The notes under the pieces are model-generated. The model was not told the DNA's origin. It saw only the letters and a program-made list of their open reading frames with translations, and searched no databases. Positions 23,794 to 33,059 of a stretch of DNA of 34,619 bases are shown here, piece after piece. Origin of the DNA: Candidatus Hydrogenedentota bacterium (GTDB taxonomy: Bacteria; Hydrogenedentota; Hydrogenedentia; Hydrogenedentales; SLHB01); the NCBI GenBank assembly GCA_020848835.1, contig JADLHJ010000062.1, positions 1-34,619 of the forward strand. Direction: 5' to 3'. A program made the position numbers and the translations under genes. Positions within the stretch are counted from its first letter, which is position 1. Each line of letters opens with the position of its first letter.

Positions 23794-23827
23794 GCGAATT
23801 ATAGAATTCGCCCGCGCCCGCCCGCAA
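23794..23827 (-). promoter_or_regulatory. argC promoter with palindromic operator over the -10 box
   Basis: On the minus strand a perfect TATAAT (23798-23803) lies 18 bases after TTGCGG (23822-23827), a weak -35 match. The -10 sits inside the perfect inverted repeat GCGAATT-ATAG-AATTCGC (23794-23811). Its AT-rich core and GAATT/AATTC arms recall ArgR ARG boxes (TGAAT..ATTCA), though the spacing differs by two bases. Repression by an arginine-responsive regulator is an inference. Confidence 0.6.
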
Positions 23828-23898
23828 TATCCTTACGCGACCCGGCGAAGGAGTATTATCCGCCGCAGGACTATGCGCATTTCGCACGCCGCATGTAT

Positions 23899-23929
23899 AA
23901 AAAAAGCCGGCCCCGCGATCGGGGCCGGC
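23899..23929 (-). terminator. Intrinsic terminator of the sialidase-repeat genes
   Basis: GCCGGCCCC (23906-23914) and GGGGCCGGC (23921-23929) form a perfect 9-bp GC stem with loop GCGATC. Seven A residues at 23899-23905 give seven Ts on the minus strand directly after the stem. It lies 25 bases beyond the stop of the gene at 23955. Confidence 0.93.
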
Positions 23930-23954
23930 CAGGCGTGGACGGCGGCAGGCCGCC

Positions 23955-25601
23955 TCATTTCACGGAAAACGGGGCATCGTTTTCGTCAAACACGGCCGGG
24001 TCGCTATCCAACACAATGCGAATGGTGTAGCCCTTTCCTTTATCGGCATTCTTGGGAATTTTCACGTTGCACGAGCCGTCGTTCTGCGTCGCGCTCACGA
24101 GCACGACGTTGAACACGCCGTCCCGCCACAACTCCAAGCGCACCGTCTCTTCCACGCCGAACAAGGATGTCCAGGTCACTTTCTTCTTCTCATCGCGGTT
24201 GATCGTTTCCCCGCCGTTCGGCTTCAGCACCGTGATTGCCTGCGGGAATTTGGTCGTGGTCAGATAGATGTCATCGTCCCGATGGCGGGCATCGCCGAGC
24301 TTTCCATAGATGTCCCACACCACGATCCAACGATCGTCGCCGTCGCACGTGATGGAGGGAGCGCCGTTCTCACCGTCCTTGGGTGGCGCGTTGAGCTTCA
24401 GGGGGTATGGATTCGTCCATGTGTCGCCGCCATCATCGGACCCGACAACAAGCATCGACGTAGTTCCAGCGAACGGATCCGAACCATTTCCCGGCTTCCA
24501 AGCTGACCACAGGATGAACCACTGCCCATATTCGTTCGTCGCGATACACGCGTCATCATCGCTGATCGTGTCGCTTTCGGGCGATGCATTGATTGCCGTT
24601 GCGCTGCTCCATGTGGCGCCATCGTCCGCACTGTTCGCCACGAGCACATCGCCCTCCCAATCCATGCCATTTGTGAGAGAAGACGTCCATGTGCAGATCC
24701 ACGTTCCCGATTCATCCGTCGCGATGCGCGGGTATTCATCCGTGGCGGAATCGCCGACTGCCGCATTCACCGCAACTGGCGCACTCCACTCCGAAACCTT
24801 TCCCGAGCGGCGCGCACTGAGAATGTCCTCGTCGTCGCCGATCGTGCCGCCAAGCGTGTCCTGCGTGTGCCATACCGCGACGAAGGTGTCCGCGCCATCT
24901 GATGCAATATCCGGCGCAAAATCGTCGCCGCTGTCTGAGCTGCCCGTCGTATTAACGAGCACGGGCGAGGACCATGTAGTCCCGTTATTACTCGATACGG
25001 ATGCGTAGATGTCGGTGTCCCCTGTCGAACTGGAACCACCGGGAAGAAATGCCTGCCACACCGCGATCCAAACGCCTTGCCTGTCCGTCGCAATCGCGAC
25101 AAACGAATCGTTCCAGTTTTCATCCGGATTCAACGGCTGCGGATCGCTCCATGTGTCCCCATCGTCCGCTGATGCCGCTACCAAAACATTCGCGTCCGTT
25201 GAGTGGTATGCGGGCCACGCCACGACCCAATGGCCGTCACCATCCGATACCACGCGCGGGCGTTCTTCCTGGCGATCGTCGCTGGCGGCGTCGTTGTTCA
25301 CTGCAGAAGGCTTGGACCACGTGTCGCCGTTGTCCGTAGAGATGGACATGTGAATGTCCGTGTCAGTCGCCGACCCGCCCGTCAGATCGTTGTTCGATTC
25401 CCAGACCGCCATCCACACGCCGTTACCATCCGTGGCGATGTCGGCATTGGCGTCCATGCGCTTGTCTTTGACGGCATTCGTATTCAGCGCGCGGTAGGGT
25501 GTGAATCCGAACGCCGCCCAAGCTGGAGGCGACAGCATTGTCAAAATGACGGTGAATGCAATTGCAAAGAAGACCGTATTTCGGCGTAGTTGAGTTTTCA
25601 T
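23955..25601 (-). CDS. Secreted sialidase-like (BNR/Asp-box) repeat protein
   Basis: The 548-residue protein has a signal peptide ending PAWA. About seven beta-propeller-like repeats of roughly 60 residues follow, each with an Asp-box such as STDNGDTW, SADDGDTW, SSNNGTTW, SADDGATW or DDGGDTW, and a WxxxW-type strand (HWVVAWPAY, WIAVWQAF). The last 95 residues (VLKPNGGETI to DAPFSVK) form a Kre9/KNH-type beta-sandwich often found at the end of secreted PVC-type proteins. No sialidase catalytic motif (RIP, catalytic Tyr/Glu) is visible, so it is probably a binding or structural exoprotein. It is a tandem paralogue of the next gene upstream. GGGGGAG lies just before the start. An intrinsic terminator follows. 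Confidence 0.85.
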   Translation of the reverse strand: MKTQLRRNTVFFAIAFTVILTMLSPPAWAAFGFTPYRALNTNAVKDKRMDANADIATDGNGVWMAVWESNNDLTGGSATDTDIHMSISTDNGDTWSKPSAVNNDAASDDRQEERPRVVSDGDGHWVVAWPAYHSTDANVLVAASADDGDTWSDPQPLNPDENWNDSFVAIATDRQGVWIAVWQAFLPGGSSSTGDTDIYASVSSNNGTTWSSPVLVNTTGSSDSGDDFAPDIASDGADTFVAVWHTQDTLGGTIGDDEDILSARRSGKVSEWSAPVAVNAAVGDSATDEYPRIATDESGTWICTWTSSLTNGMDWEGDVLVANSADDGATWSSATAINASPESDTISDDDACIATNEYGQWFILWSAWKPGNGSDPFAGTTSMLVVGSDDGGDTWTNPYPLKLNAPPKDGENGAPSITCDGDDRWIVVWDIYGKLGDARHRDDDIYLTTTKFPQAITVLKPNGGETINRDEKKKVTWTSLFGVEETVRLELWRDGVFNVVLVSATQNDGSCNVKIPKNADKGKGYTIRIVLDSDPAVFDENDAPFSVK

Positions 25602-25689
25602 AGACTCCCCCTTTTCTCAACGCGCGCTGCGCGACAAACTGCGCGTTGGCCTAAACGCACTTCCGGCGCTAGCGCCCAGCGTGCGACAA

Positions 25690-27357
25690 TTACTTCACCT
25701 TAAATGGCGCGTCGCTTTCGTCGAATACGCCCGGATAGCTTTTCAGAATGACGCGCACGATGTATCCGTTTCCCTGTTCTGCGTCGGATGGGATCGTTAG
25801 CTTGTACAGACCATCGTTTTCGGTTGACTTATCCACCCGGTGCACGAAAGCGCCGTCGCGCCAAAGTTCGATTTGGACCGAATCGTTCGGGTCAAGTGAC
25901 GTCGTCCACGTCATACTCTTTTTCACCCCGCGCACGTACGTCTCGCCGCCGTTGGGTTTTTGGATTTGCAGCGGCTGGGGATAAACCGTCGTAGACATTA
26001 ATATGTCCCAATCCTTGCCAATCGTATCGTTCAAGGTGTCCTTCGACTCCCATACGGCAATCCAATTTCCCACGCCGTCCGAGACAATTTTTGGGTCTGC
26101 ATCGACTCCATCGTCCTTTGGCGCGTTTTGTTTCATCGCTCGAGGCGGCGCCCAAGACGCCCCATCGTCGGTTGAAAGCGAGATCACTATGTCGCCGTCG
26201 GCGCCCAACGTATTCGACAATCCTCGAAAACCCTCCCACACAGCCATCCAGGTACCCGCCCCATCGCATGCAAGAGAACATCGTTCGTTGCTCGTCTTGT
26301 TCATACCGTCAGTGGTAAGGAAACTTGGGTTGGACCACACGACGCCGTAATTGGTCGAGACGGAATAGGCGATGTTAACTTCCCACTCGTCGGTATAGAC
26401 ATAGCTGGTCCAGCAAGCCATCAATGTCTCGCTGGAATTTGAAGCGATCGTGACCGCGAACTCGTCCGATTCGTCGCTACTCGCATTGTCATTTAGCGGA
26501 ACGGGCGCGGACCACGTCGATCCGTTATCTGCCGAGCGCGAATACAACACGTCGGCATCGCTTCCGTAGCCTGCGCCGGACATATCGTAGACCTGCCACA
26601 CGGTGATCCAGGTTCCCGTAGTATTCGACTCGACACTTGGGAACGAATCCATCGCGCTATCGGAAGCGGCGTTTGTGTTCAGCGCGGCGGGCGATGTCCA
26701 TGTCGTTCCATTGTCGCTCGATCGGGACACGAGAATATCGCCGTCGTTTCCAATAGTACCTCCGAGCGAGTCGAAGGTACCCCATACAACCACCCAGTGA
26801 CCGTGCTTATCGCTTACGATTGATGGCGACTGGTCAGTGTTTGAATCGGTGGAAGCGTTCGTGTTCAACGTGGCAGGATCGCTCCACGTCGCGCCATTGA
26901 AAACAGCATATAAGAGGTCCCAATCCAGGTCAGTGGATCCGTCCACTTTTTCCTGCGACGCCCACACGACAATCCAATGTCCGTTACCATCGGTCGCAAT
27001 CGCAGGTTCGGCGTCTTGCAGTGAATCCGTAGTGGCGTTCGTATTGAGTGTCTCTGGATTGGACCACGTTTTCCCGTGGTTCAAAGAAATCGCGAAAAAA
27101 AGATCGCCATCCGCGCCAATAGTGCTTGAAGCTTTTCCATTCGATTGCCACACCGCAATCGATGTTCCCGCGCTGTCGGCTGCTACGACAGGACCAAAGT
27201 CCTGACCTTTGTCTGTCGCCGCGTTCGTGTTGAGCGGTTCGTACGGCGTAAATCCGTATGCCGCATATGCCACGTTCACCGGGCTCGCAGTAAGTAGTGC
27301 AACGATGACCGCAGGCAAAGCAGCGTAAAGCCATTTGAGACTTCGTGTGCATCTCAT
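25690..27357 (-). CDS. Secreted sialidase-like (BNR/Asp-box) repeat protein, paralogue
   Basis: The 555-residue protein shares its whole layout with the neighbour at 23955: signal peptide ending VAYA, then AYGFTPYEPLNTNA (compare AFGFTPYRALNTNA). About seven repeats follow, most carrying LNTNAxxD, IxSDxxGxW, VWxSxDxLxGTIGxDxDIL and SxDNGxTW. The same C-terminal KNH-like domain (QKPNGGETY to DAPFKVK) closes the protein. The start at 27357 is fixed by GGGGG 8 bases upstream; the longer frame to 27408 is unlikely. The repeats are more regular here than in the paralogue. The gap between the two genes is 88 bases with only a 12-base palindrome (GGCGCTAGCGCC), so co-transcription is possible. Confidence 0.85.
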   Translation of the reverse strand: MRCTRSLKWLYAALPAVIVALLTASPVNVAYAAYGFTPYEPLNTNAATDKGQDFGPVVAADSAGTSIAVWQSNGKASSTIGADGDLFFAISLNHGKTWSNPETLNTNATTDSLQDAEPAIATDGNGHWIVVWASQEKVDGSTDLDWDLLYAVFNGATWSDPATLNTNASTDSNTDQSPSIVSDKHGHWVVVWGTFDSLGGTIGNDGDILVSRSSDNGTTWTSPAALNTNAASDSAMDSFPSVESNTTGTWITVWQVYDMSGAGYGSDADVLYSRSADNGSTWSAPVPLNDNASSDESDEFAVTIASNSSETLMACWTSYVYTDEWEVNIAYSVSTNYGVVWSNPSFLTTDGMNKTSNERCSLACDGAGTWMAVWEGFRGLSNTLGADGDIVISLSTDDGASWAPPRAMKQNAPKDDGVDADPKIVSDGVGNWIAVWESKDTLNDTIGKDWDILMSTTVYPQPLQIQKPNGGETYVRGVKKSMTWTTSLDPNDSVQIELWRDGAFVHRVDKSTENDGLYKLTIPSDAEQGNGYIVRVILKSYPGVFDESDAPFKVK

Positions 27358-27758
27358 GTTCTTTTCCCCCATAACGGCGGCCGGATACAGGTGTAGGCGC
27401 GCTAACAACGGGCATGTGGCGCCTGGCCTCGCGTTGATTGAAAACCATGTGCGGTGATTGGGAACGGGAAGACCGAATTGTGTGGTCAGTCTTGCCCGTC
27501 TATCTGGGCAAGTCGAGACTATACCGTCGGGAAGCTATAGCGGAGCGCGTAGTAGCGGGCGCTGTTGTGCGCACAACGCGATAGTGGCGACGCTTTAGAA
27601 GGAGAGTGTTCATCGTAGGTCCACGCACCTGCAAGACCGTCGATCCGTGAAGCGAATCAGATCACACACACGATTGTATACCGCGCACTTAACACTGTAA
27701 ATGACAACCAATACACATCTTCTGTGCTGATTCGCACGGCGTGCCGTCGCGAGAATGC
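27358..27758. other. Spacer of about 400 bases with two palindromes
   Basis: No gene seen. CTTGCCC-GTCTATCT-GGGCAAG (27491-27512) is a perfect 7-bp hairpin and GTTGTGCGCACAAC (27564-27577) is a perfect 14-base palindrome. Both lie upstream of the sialidase-repeat gene on the minus strand, within 140-220 bases of its start, and could be a leader structure and an operator. No known riboswitch was recognised. Confidence 0.45.
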
Positions 27759-28685
27759 TTACGCTTTTTGCCTGCTTTCCATCCATGCGCACGCGGCCGC
27801 TGGCAAATCTTCGTGTCCACCTTCGAAGATTGATAGACGACTGGGGCCGGACTGACTGCGGAGATACAGTGTTCGGCCATACGATGCGTCTTGAATCGTA
27901 TCAGGCGTGAGTTTTTCTAAAGCGCACAATGACTCAATTAGCGAGTCCTGGACCATTACATCGCCACGCGCCTCCGCCACCGCGTTATACGCCCAGATGC
28001 TGTGCTGAATCCCAATGCCTCGCGGCTGCCCGTCGCGCACGCCATGATTGATATCGAGTGGCACATCCTTAGCCTTCGCCATGTGAAACAGCGGCGATCG
28101 GAAGCGTAACTCCTCATCCACTTTTGCGGACGCCCCAGGCGCGCCCCCGCACACCTTTACAATATGCCGATACGCTTTCGATTCCTGATCGACGCACTCC
28201 TGATAAAACGTCGCGAGATCCGTTACCGCGCACCACGCCGAAACACCCGCCCAGACTTCCGGCGCTTCCGCCGCCATGACCAACGCCATGTGCGCACCTC
28301 CGGAAACGCCACCCACATAAATACGCTTCAGATCGACCGCATATTTTTGCTTCACGAACTCCACCGCATCGAGCACATCGCGCCGCGCCAACTTCGATGC
28401 GCAGGCCTCAGGCCGTTTGTTCGGCCCGCGAAAATGCGGCGCGATGAAATGCCAATCCCGCGCTCGTGCCTCCGCCTGCCACCGCCGTGAATCCGTGTCG
28501 TAACCATGCCGCCAAGGATGTAAATACACCAACAGCGGGCGCGCGCCTTCACCCACCGCGGGAATGAACACACAAGGTTGCTTCGCACCGTCCAACGAAC
28601 TGCGCATATACACCGTGTGCCGCGCCGCATCCGGGTCGCGATCCTTCGACTCACGCAAGCCCAATAGTTGTAATATTCGTTTCAT
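27759..28685 (-). CDS. Alpha/beta hydrolase (prolyl oligopeptidase / esterase-like)
   Basis: The 308-residue protein has an alpha/beta-hydrolase core. ARPLLVYLHPWRHGYDTD carries the oxyanion-region HPW in place of HGG. RDVLDAVEFVKQKYAVDLKRIYVGGVSGGAHMAL contains the nucleophile elbow GVSGG, and FEGGHEDLPAAACAW contains the likely catalytic histidine. The acid residue is probably in the region before DVPLDINHGVRDGQ. No signal peptide is visible, so it is likely cytoplasmic. The family includes esterases, acetyl-xylan esterases and peptidases; the substrate is unknown. It is divergent from the carboxypeptidase gene, with a 211-base shared spacer. Confidence 0.82.
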   Translation of the reverse strand: MKRILQLLGLRESKDRDPDAARHTVYMRSSLDGAKQPCVFIPAVGEGARPLLVYLHPWRHGYDTDSRRWQAEARARDWHFIAPHFRGPNKRPEACASKLARRDVLDAVEFVKQKYAVDLKRIYVGGVSGGAHMALVMAAEAPEVWAGVSAWCAVTDLATFYQECVDQESKAYRHIVKVCGGAPGASAKVDEELRFRSPLFHMAKAKDVPLDINHGVRDGQPRGIGIQHSIWAYNAVAEARGDVMVQDSLIESLCALEKLTPDTIQDASYGRTLYLRSQSGPSRLSIFEGGHEDLPAAACAWMESRQKA

Positions 28686-28742
28686 TGATGCCTTTTAGCC
28701 GACCGCTTTCCCGCAGTTCGGATTATCCTGCATAACTCTCGT

Positions 28743-28798
28743 AGTTGCAACAACTTGCCGAACGCGTGCGAGTAGTCCTTCCAAACTTGCGGTATAAT
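28743..28798 (+). promoter_or_regulatory. Candidate promoter and operator between the divergent hydrolase and carboxypeptidase genes
   Basis: A perfect TATAAT lies at 28793-28798 on the plus strand, about 100 bases before the carboxypeptidase start; no good -35 is found at the right distance. AGTTG-CAA-CAACT (28743-28755) is a perfect inverted repeat in the same spacer and could serve either gene. Confidence 0.35.
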
Positions 28799-28896
28799 TA
28801 GTCCCGAATGACCGCGCAAGGCTACCGGCGTCACCCAGGTGAATAGCCGCGTGCCTCGCACGTCTGATCCTTGCACAGGGGTATTGAAGCAGCAGT

Positions 28897-30501
28897 ATGT
28901 GGAGTCGAGTCGGGTTTGCAATTTTGGTTGCGGCCGCAGCATGGGCCCAACCGCCAGCGGATCGGGATCCAGCCGGACCGCGCACAGGTCCTTTATATGA
29001 CGTCGTCATTGTCCTGCCCGACGGTGCCGCCGATCTCGATCGTCTCAACGCACAGGGTTACAACGTCACCTCCGTCGATGGCAACTCCGCCACACTCGTA
29101 GTCACCGCGGAAGAATTACTGTGGCTCGCAGCGGATGGCTATGACGTGTCCGGCGCGGAGAAACACGCACGTGCGCCCATCGCAACGCCGGGCGCGAAAG
29201 GCCTGGGCGCCTATCATTCGTACGCGACGCTGACCTCGGCGCTGCAAGACTACGACGACAATTACGGGTCCGGACAGAATGCGAATCCCAAGATTTTCGA
29301 TCTCATCAGCATCGGAAAGTCGGTGAACAACCGCGACATCTGGGCGGTGAAAATTACGGATAAACTAAACAAAGAAGAGAGCGAACCCGAGTTCCGCTAC
29401 ATTGCGACGATACATGGCGACGAACCGGTCGGCACGGAGATGTGCCTGTACTTCATCGATCTACTGTTGACGGAATACGGCAGCGATTCGCGCATCACCA
29501 AGCTCGTTGACAACACCGAGATCTGGATCGTGCCGTTGATGAATCCCGATGGTCTTGAATCGGTCGAGCGGTTCAACGAAAACGGTTTTGATCTCAACCG
29601 CAATTTTCCCAAGTGGCCCGAAGATATTTCCGGGACCATTTTCGAGGGCGCACCCCTCAACGACAGCGGACGCCAAGTAGAAACGCAAGCGATGATGCAA
29701 TGGAGCGCAAGCCACAACTTCGTGCTCTCCGCCAACTTCCATGGCGGCGCACGCATCGTGAATTATCCCTACGACGACGACAACAAGGGATCCGGCGTCG
29801 AAGCGCCCGCGCCCGACGAAGATCTGTTGCATGATGTCGCGTTGCGTTATTCCACGCCGAATTCGCCGATGTACAACAACTCGGTGCCGGATTCGCCCGG
29901 CGGCGTGATCAACGGCTCACTGTGGTACGAAATCACCGGCGGCATGCAGGATTGGAACTACCGTTACCTCGGTTGCAACGACATGACCATCGAGTTGGAT
30001 GCAACCAAGATTCCAAATGAAAACCAACTCGACGATCTCTGGGACGACAACCGCGAGTCCATGCTCACCTATGCCGAAGCGGTGCACATCGGCGTGAAAG
30101 GCATTGTGAAAGATAAAGACACCGGCGATCCGTTGTATGCACGCATCGAAGTGATCGGCAACGAACAGCCCGTTTTCACCGATCCCGACAAAGGCGATTA
30201 CCACCGCCTTTTACTGCCCGGCACCTACGACCTGAAGATTACGGCGCCCGGCTACAAAAACAAAAAGGTGCGTGACGTAGTCGTCGCCGAAGGCGAAGCC
30301 ACGACCGTAAACGTGAAACTAAAACCGGTCGCATTAAAAACCGACCTCAACGGCGACGGCAAAACCAACTCCATAGACATTCAACGCATGGTCACCGCAC
30401 TACTCAACACGCCCGATGAAAAATCCTGCGACGTGGATTCAGATGGAAAATTGACGGTGAGCGATCTGCAGTTGATCGTAAGCCACGTCGCGGCTTCATA
30501 G
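28897..30501 (+). CDS. Secreted M14 zinc carboxypeptidase with regulatory-like and dockerin domains
   Basis: The 534-residue protein has a signal peptide (MWSRVGFAILVAAAAWAQ), a pro-region with two beta units, and an M14 carboxypeptidase domain at about residues 105-395. Zinc ligands are His173 and Glu176 (TIHGDEPVG) and His282 (SANFHGGARIVNYPYD). Arg235 lies in GFDLNRNFP, and the catalytic base is Glu366 in MTIEL. GGMQDWNY matches the regulatory carboxypeptidase subfamily (CPE/CPD, M14B), as does the following transthyretin-like domain (about 398-478). The last 50 residues are a type I dockerin with two calcium-loop repeats, DLNGDGKTNSIDIQ and DVDSDGKLTVSDLQ. It should remove C-terminal residues from peptides outside the cell, held on a surface partner by the dockerin. 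The partner cohesin is not in the window. Confidence 0.92.
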   Translation: MWSRVGFAILVAAAAWAQPPADRDPAGPRTGPLYDVVIVLPDGAADLDRLNAQGYNVTSVDGNSATLVVTAEELLWLAADGYDVSGAEKHARAPIATPGAKGLGAYHSYATLTSALQDYDDNYGSGQNANPKIFDLISIGKSVNNRDIWAVKITDKLNKEESEPEFRYIATIHGDEPVGTEMCLYFIDLLLTEYGSDSRITKLVDNTEIWIVPLMNPDGLESVERFNENGFDLNRNFPKWPEDISGTIFEGAPLNDSGRQVETQAMMQWSASHNFVLSANFHGGARIVNYPYDDDNKGSGVEAPAPDEDLLHDVALRYSTPNSPMYNNSVPDSPGGVINGSLWYEITGGMQDWNYRYLGCNDMTIELDATKIPNENQLDDLWDDNRESMLTYAEAVHIGVKGIVKDKDTGDPLYARIEVIGNEQPVFTDPDKGDYHRLLLPGTYDLKITAPGYKNKKVRDVVVAEGEATTVNVKLKPVALKTDLNGDGKTNSIDIQRMVTALLNTPDEKSCDVDSDGKLTVSDLQLIVSHVAAS

Positions 30502-30521
30502 GCAGAGCGAAGCGCGAATTC

Positions 30522-30676
30522 TTTGTAGCGCCCGGCTTCCATGCCGGGCGATTTCGAAGCCACAAACGAAGCTTTTTTCTCGCAGCGAAAATGTCGGCAA
30601 GCACATTTCGTACAAAATGTATCATCACTTAAAGTGCACATGAAAAACGCCCGGCATGGAAGCCGGGCGCTACAAA
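30522..30676. repeat. Inverted repeat pair of REP-like hairpins (REPIN-like element)
   Basis: A 29-base arm at 30522-30550 is perfectly repeated in inverse orientation at 30648-30676, with 97 bases between. Each arm is a hairpin: CGCCCGGC-TTCCAT-GCCGGGCG with TTTGTAG at its outer end. It lies between convergent carboxypeptidase and aconitase genes. On the minus strand the right hairpin is followed by TTTTT, so it can also terminate aconitase transcription. The layout is that of a REP doublet. Confidence 0.85.
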
Positions 30677-30694
30677 ATCTCGATTGCGTAAACG

Positions 30695-32968
30695 CTACGC
30701 CTTCACACCCGCCCGGATCAGATTCAGCGCCCCGCCTGCTTTGAACCACGCGATCTGTCCTTCGTTGTACGTATGGTTCACCGCGAAAGAATCCGAGGTG
30801 CCATCGCTGTGGTGTAGCACGACCGTCAACGGTTTACCCGGCGCGAATTCCGTCAGGCCCGTAATATCGATTGTGTCGTCTTCGCGCACCTTGTCGTAGT
30901 CGGCCTTATCCGCAAACGTAAGCGCGAGCATTCCCTGCTTCTTCAAGTTCGTTTCGTGGATGCGCGCGAAGGACCGCACAAGAATCGCGCGCACGCCGAG
31001 ATGACGCGGCTCCATCGCCGCGTGTTCGCGCGAGGACCCTTCGCCGTAGTTTTCGTCACCCACTACAACGGAGCCGACGCCCGCGGTCTTATATGCGCGC
31101 TGCGTCGCGGGCACTTCGCCGTAGGCGCCCGTGATCTGGTTCTTCACCTCGTTCGCTTTATCGTTGAACGCGTTGATTGCGCCGATAAACATATTGTTCG
31201 AGATGTTGTCGAGGTGCCCGCGATATTTCAGCCACGGACCCGCCATTGAAATGTGGTCCGTCGTGCACTTGCCCTTCGCTTTTAGCAGCAACTTCAAACC
31301 TTTTAGATCGGTACCTTCCCACTTCGCAAACGGATCGAGCAACTGCAAGCGGTCCGATGTCGGGCTCACTTTCACTTCCACCTTGCTGCCATCCGCCGCG
31401 GGCGCGACGTAACCCGGGTCTTCCGCTGCAAAACCTTTCTTCGGCAATTCCTCGCCGGTAGGCGGCGCAAACTTGAACGGCTTTCCATCTTTTCCGGGTA
31501 GCGTGTCCGTCAACGGATTGAAATCGAGACGCCCCGCAATCGCGAGCGCCGTCGTTAGCTCCGGCGACGTCACAAATGCGTGCGTCTTAGGATTGCCGTC
31601 ATTGCGTTTCGCGAAATTGCGATTAAACGAAGTCACGATCGTATTCGGCTGATCATTGCCGCCGCTGCGGTGCCGCGCCCATTGACCGATGCAAGGCCCG
31701 CAGGCATTCGCCAGCACCACGCCGCCGATACCTTCAAACTCTTTCAAAATACCGTCGCGCTCGACGGTATAACGCACCTGTTCGGAACCTGGCGTAACCG
31801 TGTATTCCGCCTTCGCGTTCACGCCATGCTCGCGCGCCTGTTTCGCAAGCGACGCCGCGCGCGTGAGATCTTCATAGGAAGAATTCGTGCAGGAGCCAAT
31901 CAAACCAACTTCGATCTCAAGCGGCCAGCCTTCCTTCTTCGCGGCCTCGCCCAATTTCGAAATCGGCCACGCCAGGTCCGGCGTGAACGGCCCGTTCACA
32001 TGCGGTTCAAGTTCGCTCAGATTGATCTCGATCACCTGATCGAAATACTTCGACGGATCGGCATAAGCTTCCGCGTCGCCGCGCAAATGTTCGCGCACCG
32101 CGTTGGCCGCCTTCGCGACGTCCGCACGATCCGTGGATTCCAGGTAGCGCACCATCGAATCGTCAAAGGAAAATACAGATGTCGTCGCGCCGATCTCCGC
32201 GCCCATGTTGCAGACGGTGCCTTTACCCGTGCAGGACATCGCGTCCGCGCCTTCACCGAAGTATTCGAGAATCGCGCCGGTACCGCCTTTAACGGTCAAG
32301 ATGCCCGCGACTTTGAGAATGACGTCTTTTGCGGAAGTCCATCCGCTCATCTTGCCCGTGAGGTGCACGCCGATTAGTTTCGGAAATTTCAGTTCCCAGG
32401 CCATGCCCGCCATGACATCGACCGCATCCGCGCCGCCGACGCCGATCGCGATCATGCCGAGACCGCCGGCGTTTACCGTATGCGAGTCGGTTCCGATCAA
32501 CATACCGCCGGGAAACGCGTAGTTCTCCAGCACCACCTGGTGAATGATGCCCGCGCCCGGCGCCCAGAACCCGATACCATATTTATTAGACACGGAAGCG
32601 AGAAAGTCGTAGACCTCTTTATTCTGGTTCAGCGCAATCGCAAGGTCGTCTTTCGCACCGACCTTCGCCTGGATGAGGTGATCGCAGTGTACCGTCGAAG
32701 GCACCGCCGTCTTCGCGCGGCCCGCCTGCATGAATTGGAGCAGCGCCATCTGCGCCGTCGCGTCCTGCATGGCCACGCGGTCCGGCGCGAAATCGACATA
32801 GGAATCCCCGCGCTTAAACGCCGACGCCGGAAACGCGTTGTCGTAGAGGTGCGCGTAGAGAATTTTCTCCGTCAACGTCAGCGGACGCCCCAGCAGTTTG
32901 CGCGCTTTTTCCACCCGCGCCGGCAACGCTGCGTACAATTTCTGAATCATGTCAAAATCGAATGCCAT
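30695..32968 (-). CDS. acn: Aconitate hydratase, mitochondrial-type
   Basis: Aconitase interconverts citrate and isocitrate in the TCA cycle. The 757-residue protein has the three cysteines that hold the 4Fe-4S cluster: Cys360 ([10 protein letters not shown]), Cys423 and Cys426 ([10 protein letters not shown]). Their spacing (63 and 3) equals that of mitochondrial ACO2 (Cys385, 448, 451). Other marks are [38 protein letters not shown] and [38 protein letters not shown] in the swivelling C-terminal domain. Length matches the mitochondrial-like class rather than the longer AcnA or AcnB. The ATG at 32968 has GAGGA about 9 bases upstream. It is transcribed toward the REPIN-like element and divergent from the UbiA-like gene. 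Confidence 0.97.
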   Translation of the reverse strand: MAFDFDMIQKLYAALPARVEKARKLLGRPLTLTEKILYAHLYDNAFPASAFKRGDSYVDFAPDRVAMQDATAQMALLQFMQAGRAKTAVPSTVHCDHLIQAKVGAKDDLAIALNQNKEVYDFLASVSNKYGIGFWAPGAGIIHQVVLENYAFPGGMLIGTDSHTVNAGGLGMIAIGVGGADAVDVMAGMAWELKFPKLIGVHLTGKMSGWTSAKDVILKVAGILTVKGGTGAILEYFGEGADAMSCTGKGTVCNMGAEIGATTSVFSFDDSMVRYLESTDRADVAKAANAVREHLRGDAEAYADPSKYFDQVIEINLSELEPHVNGPFTPDLAWPISKLGEAAKKEGWPLEIEVGLIGSCTNSSYEDLTRAASLAKQAREHGVNAKAEYTVTPGSEQVRYTVERDGILKEFEGIGGVVLANACGPCIGQWARHRSGGNDQPNTIVTSFNRNFAKRNDGNPKTHAFVTSPELTTALAIAGRLDFNPLTDTLPGKDGKPFKFAPPTGEELPKKGFAAEDPGYVAPAADGSKVEVKVSPTSDRLQLLDPFAKWEGTDLKGLKLLLKAKGKCTTDHISMAGPWLKYRGHLDNISNNMFIGAINAFNDKANEVKNQITGAYGEVPATQRAYKTAGVGSVVVGDENYGEGSSREHAAMEPRHLGVRAILVRSFARIHETNLKKQGMLALTFADKADYDKVREDDTIDITGLTEFAPGKPLTVVLHHSDGTSDSFAVNHTYNEGQIAWFKAGGALNLIRAGVKA

Positions 32969-33059
32969 GGAATCTCGTCCTCATATAAAAAGGGTTGCGC
33001 AGAAAAAACGCCCTTTATAGTATCGCCAGTATGCTTATCCTGTCCAACCGCCCCAGGCC

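Noticed and set aside
23422..24030. Plus-strand open frame across the 5' end of argC and the terminator region
   Set aside because: It runs through argC, its promoter and a perfect intrinsic terminator, so it is a chance frame.
27491..27512. Riboswitch or intrinsic terminator
   Set aside because: The hairpin has no T-run on either strand and I could not match the surrounding sequence to a known riboswitch consensus.
30522..30676. Insertion sequence or MITE with transposase
   Set aside because: There is no coding sequence inside and no target-site duplication is evident; the hairpin-in-each-arm design fits a REP doublet better.
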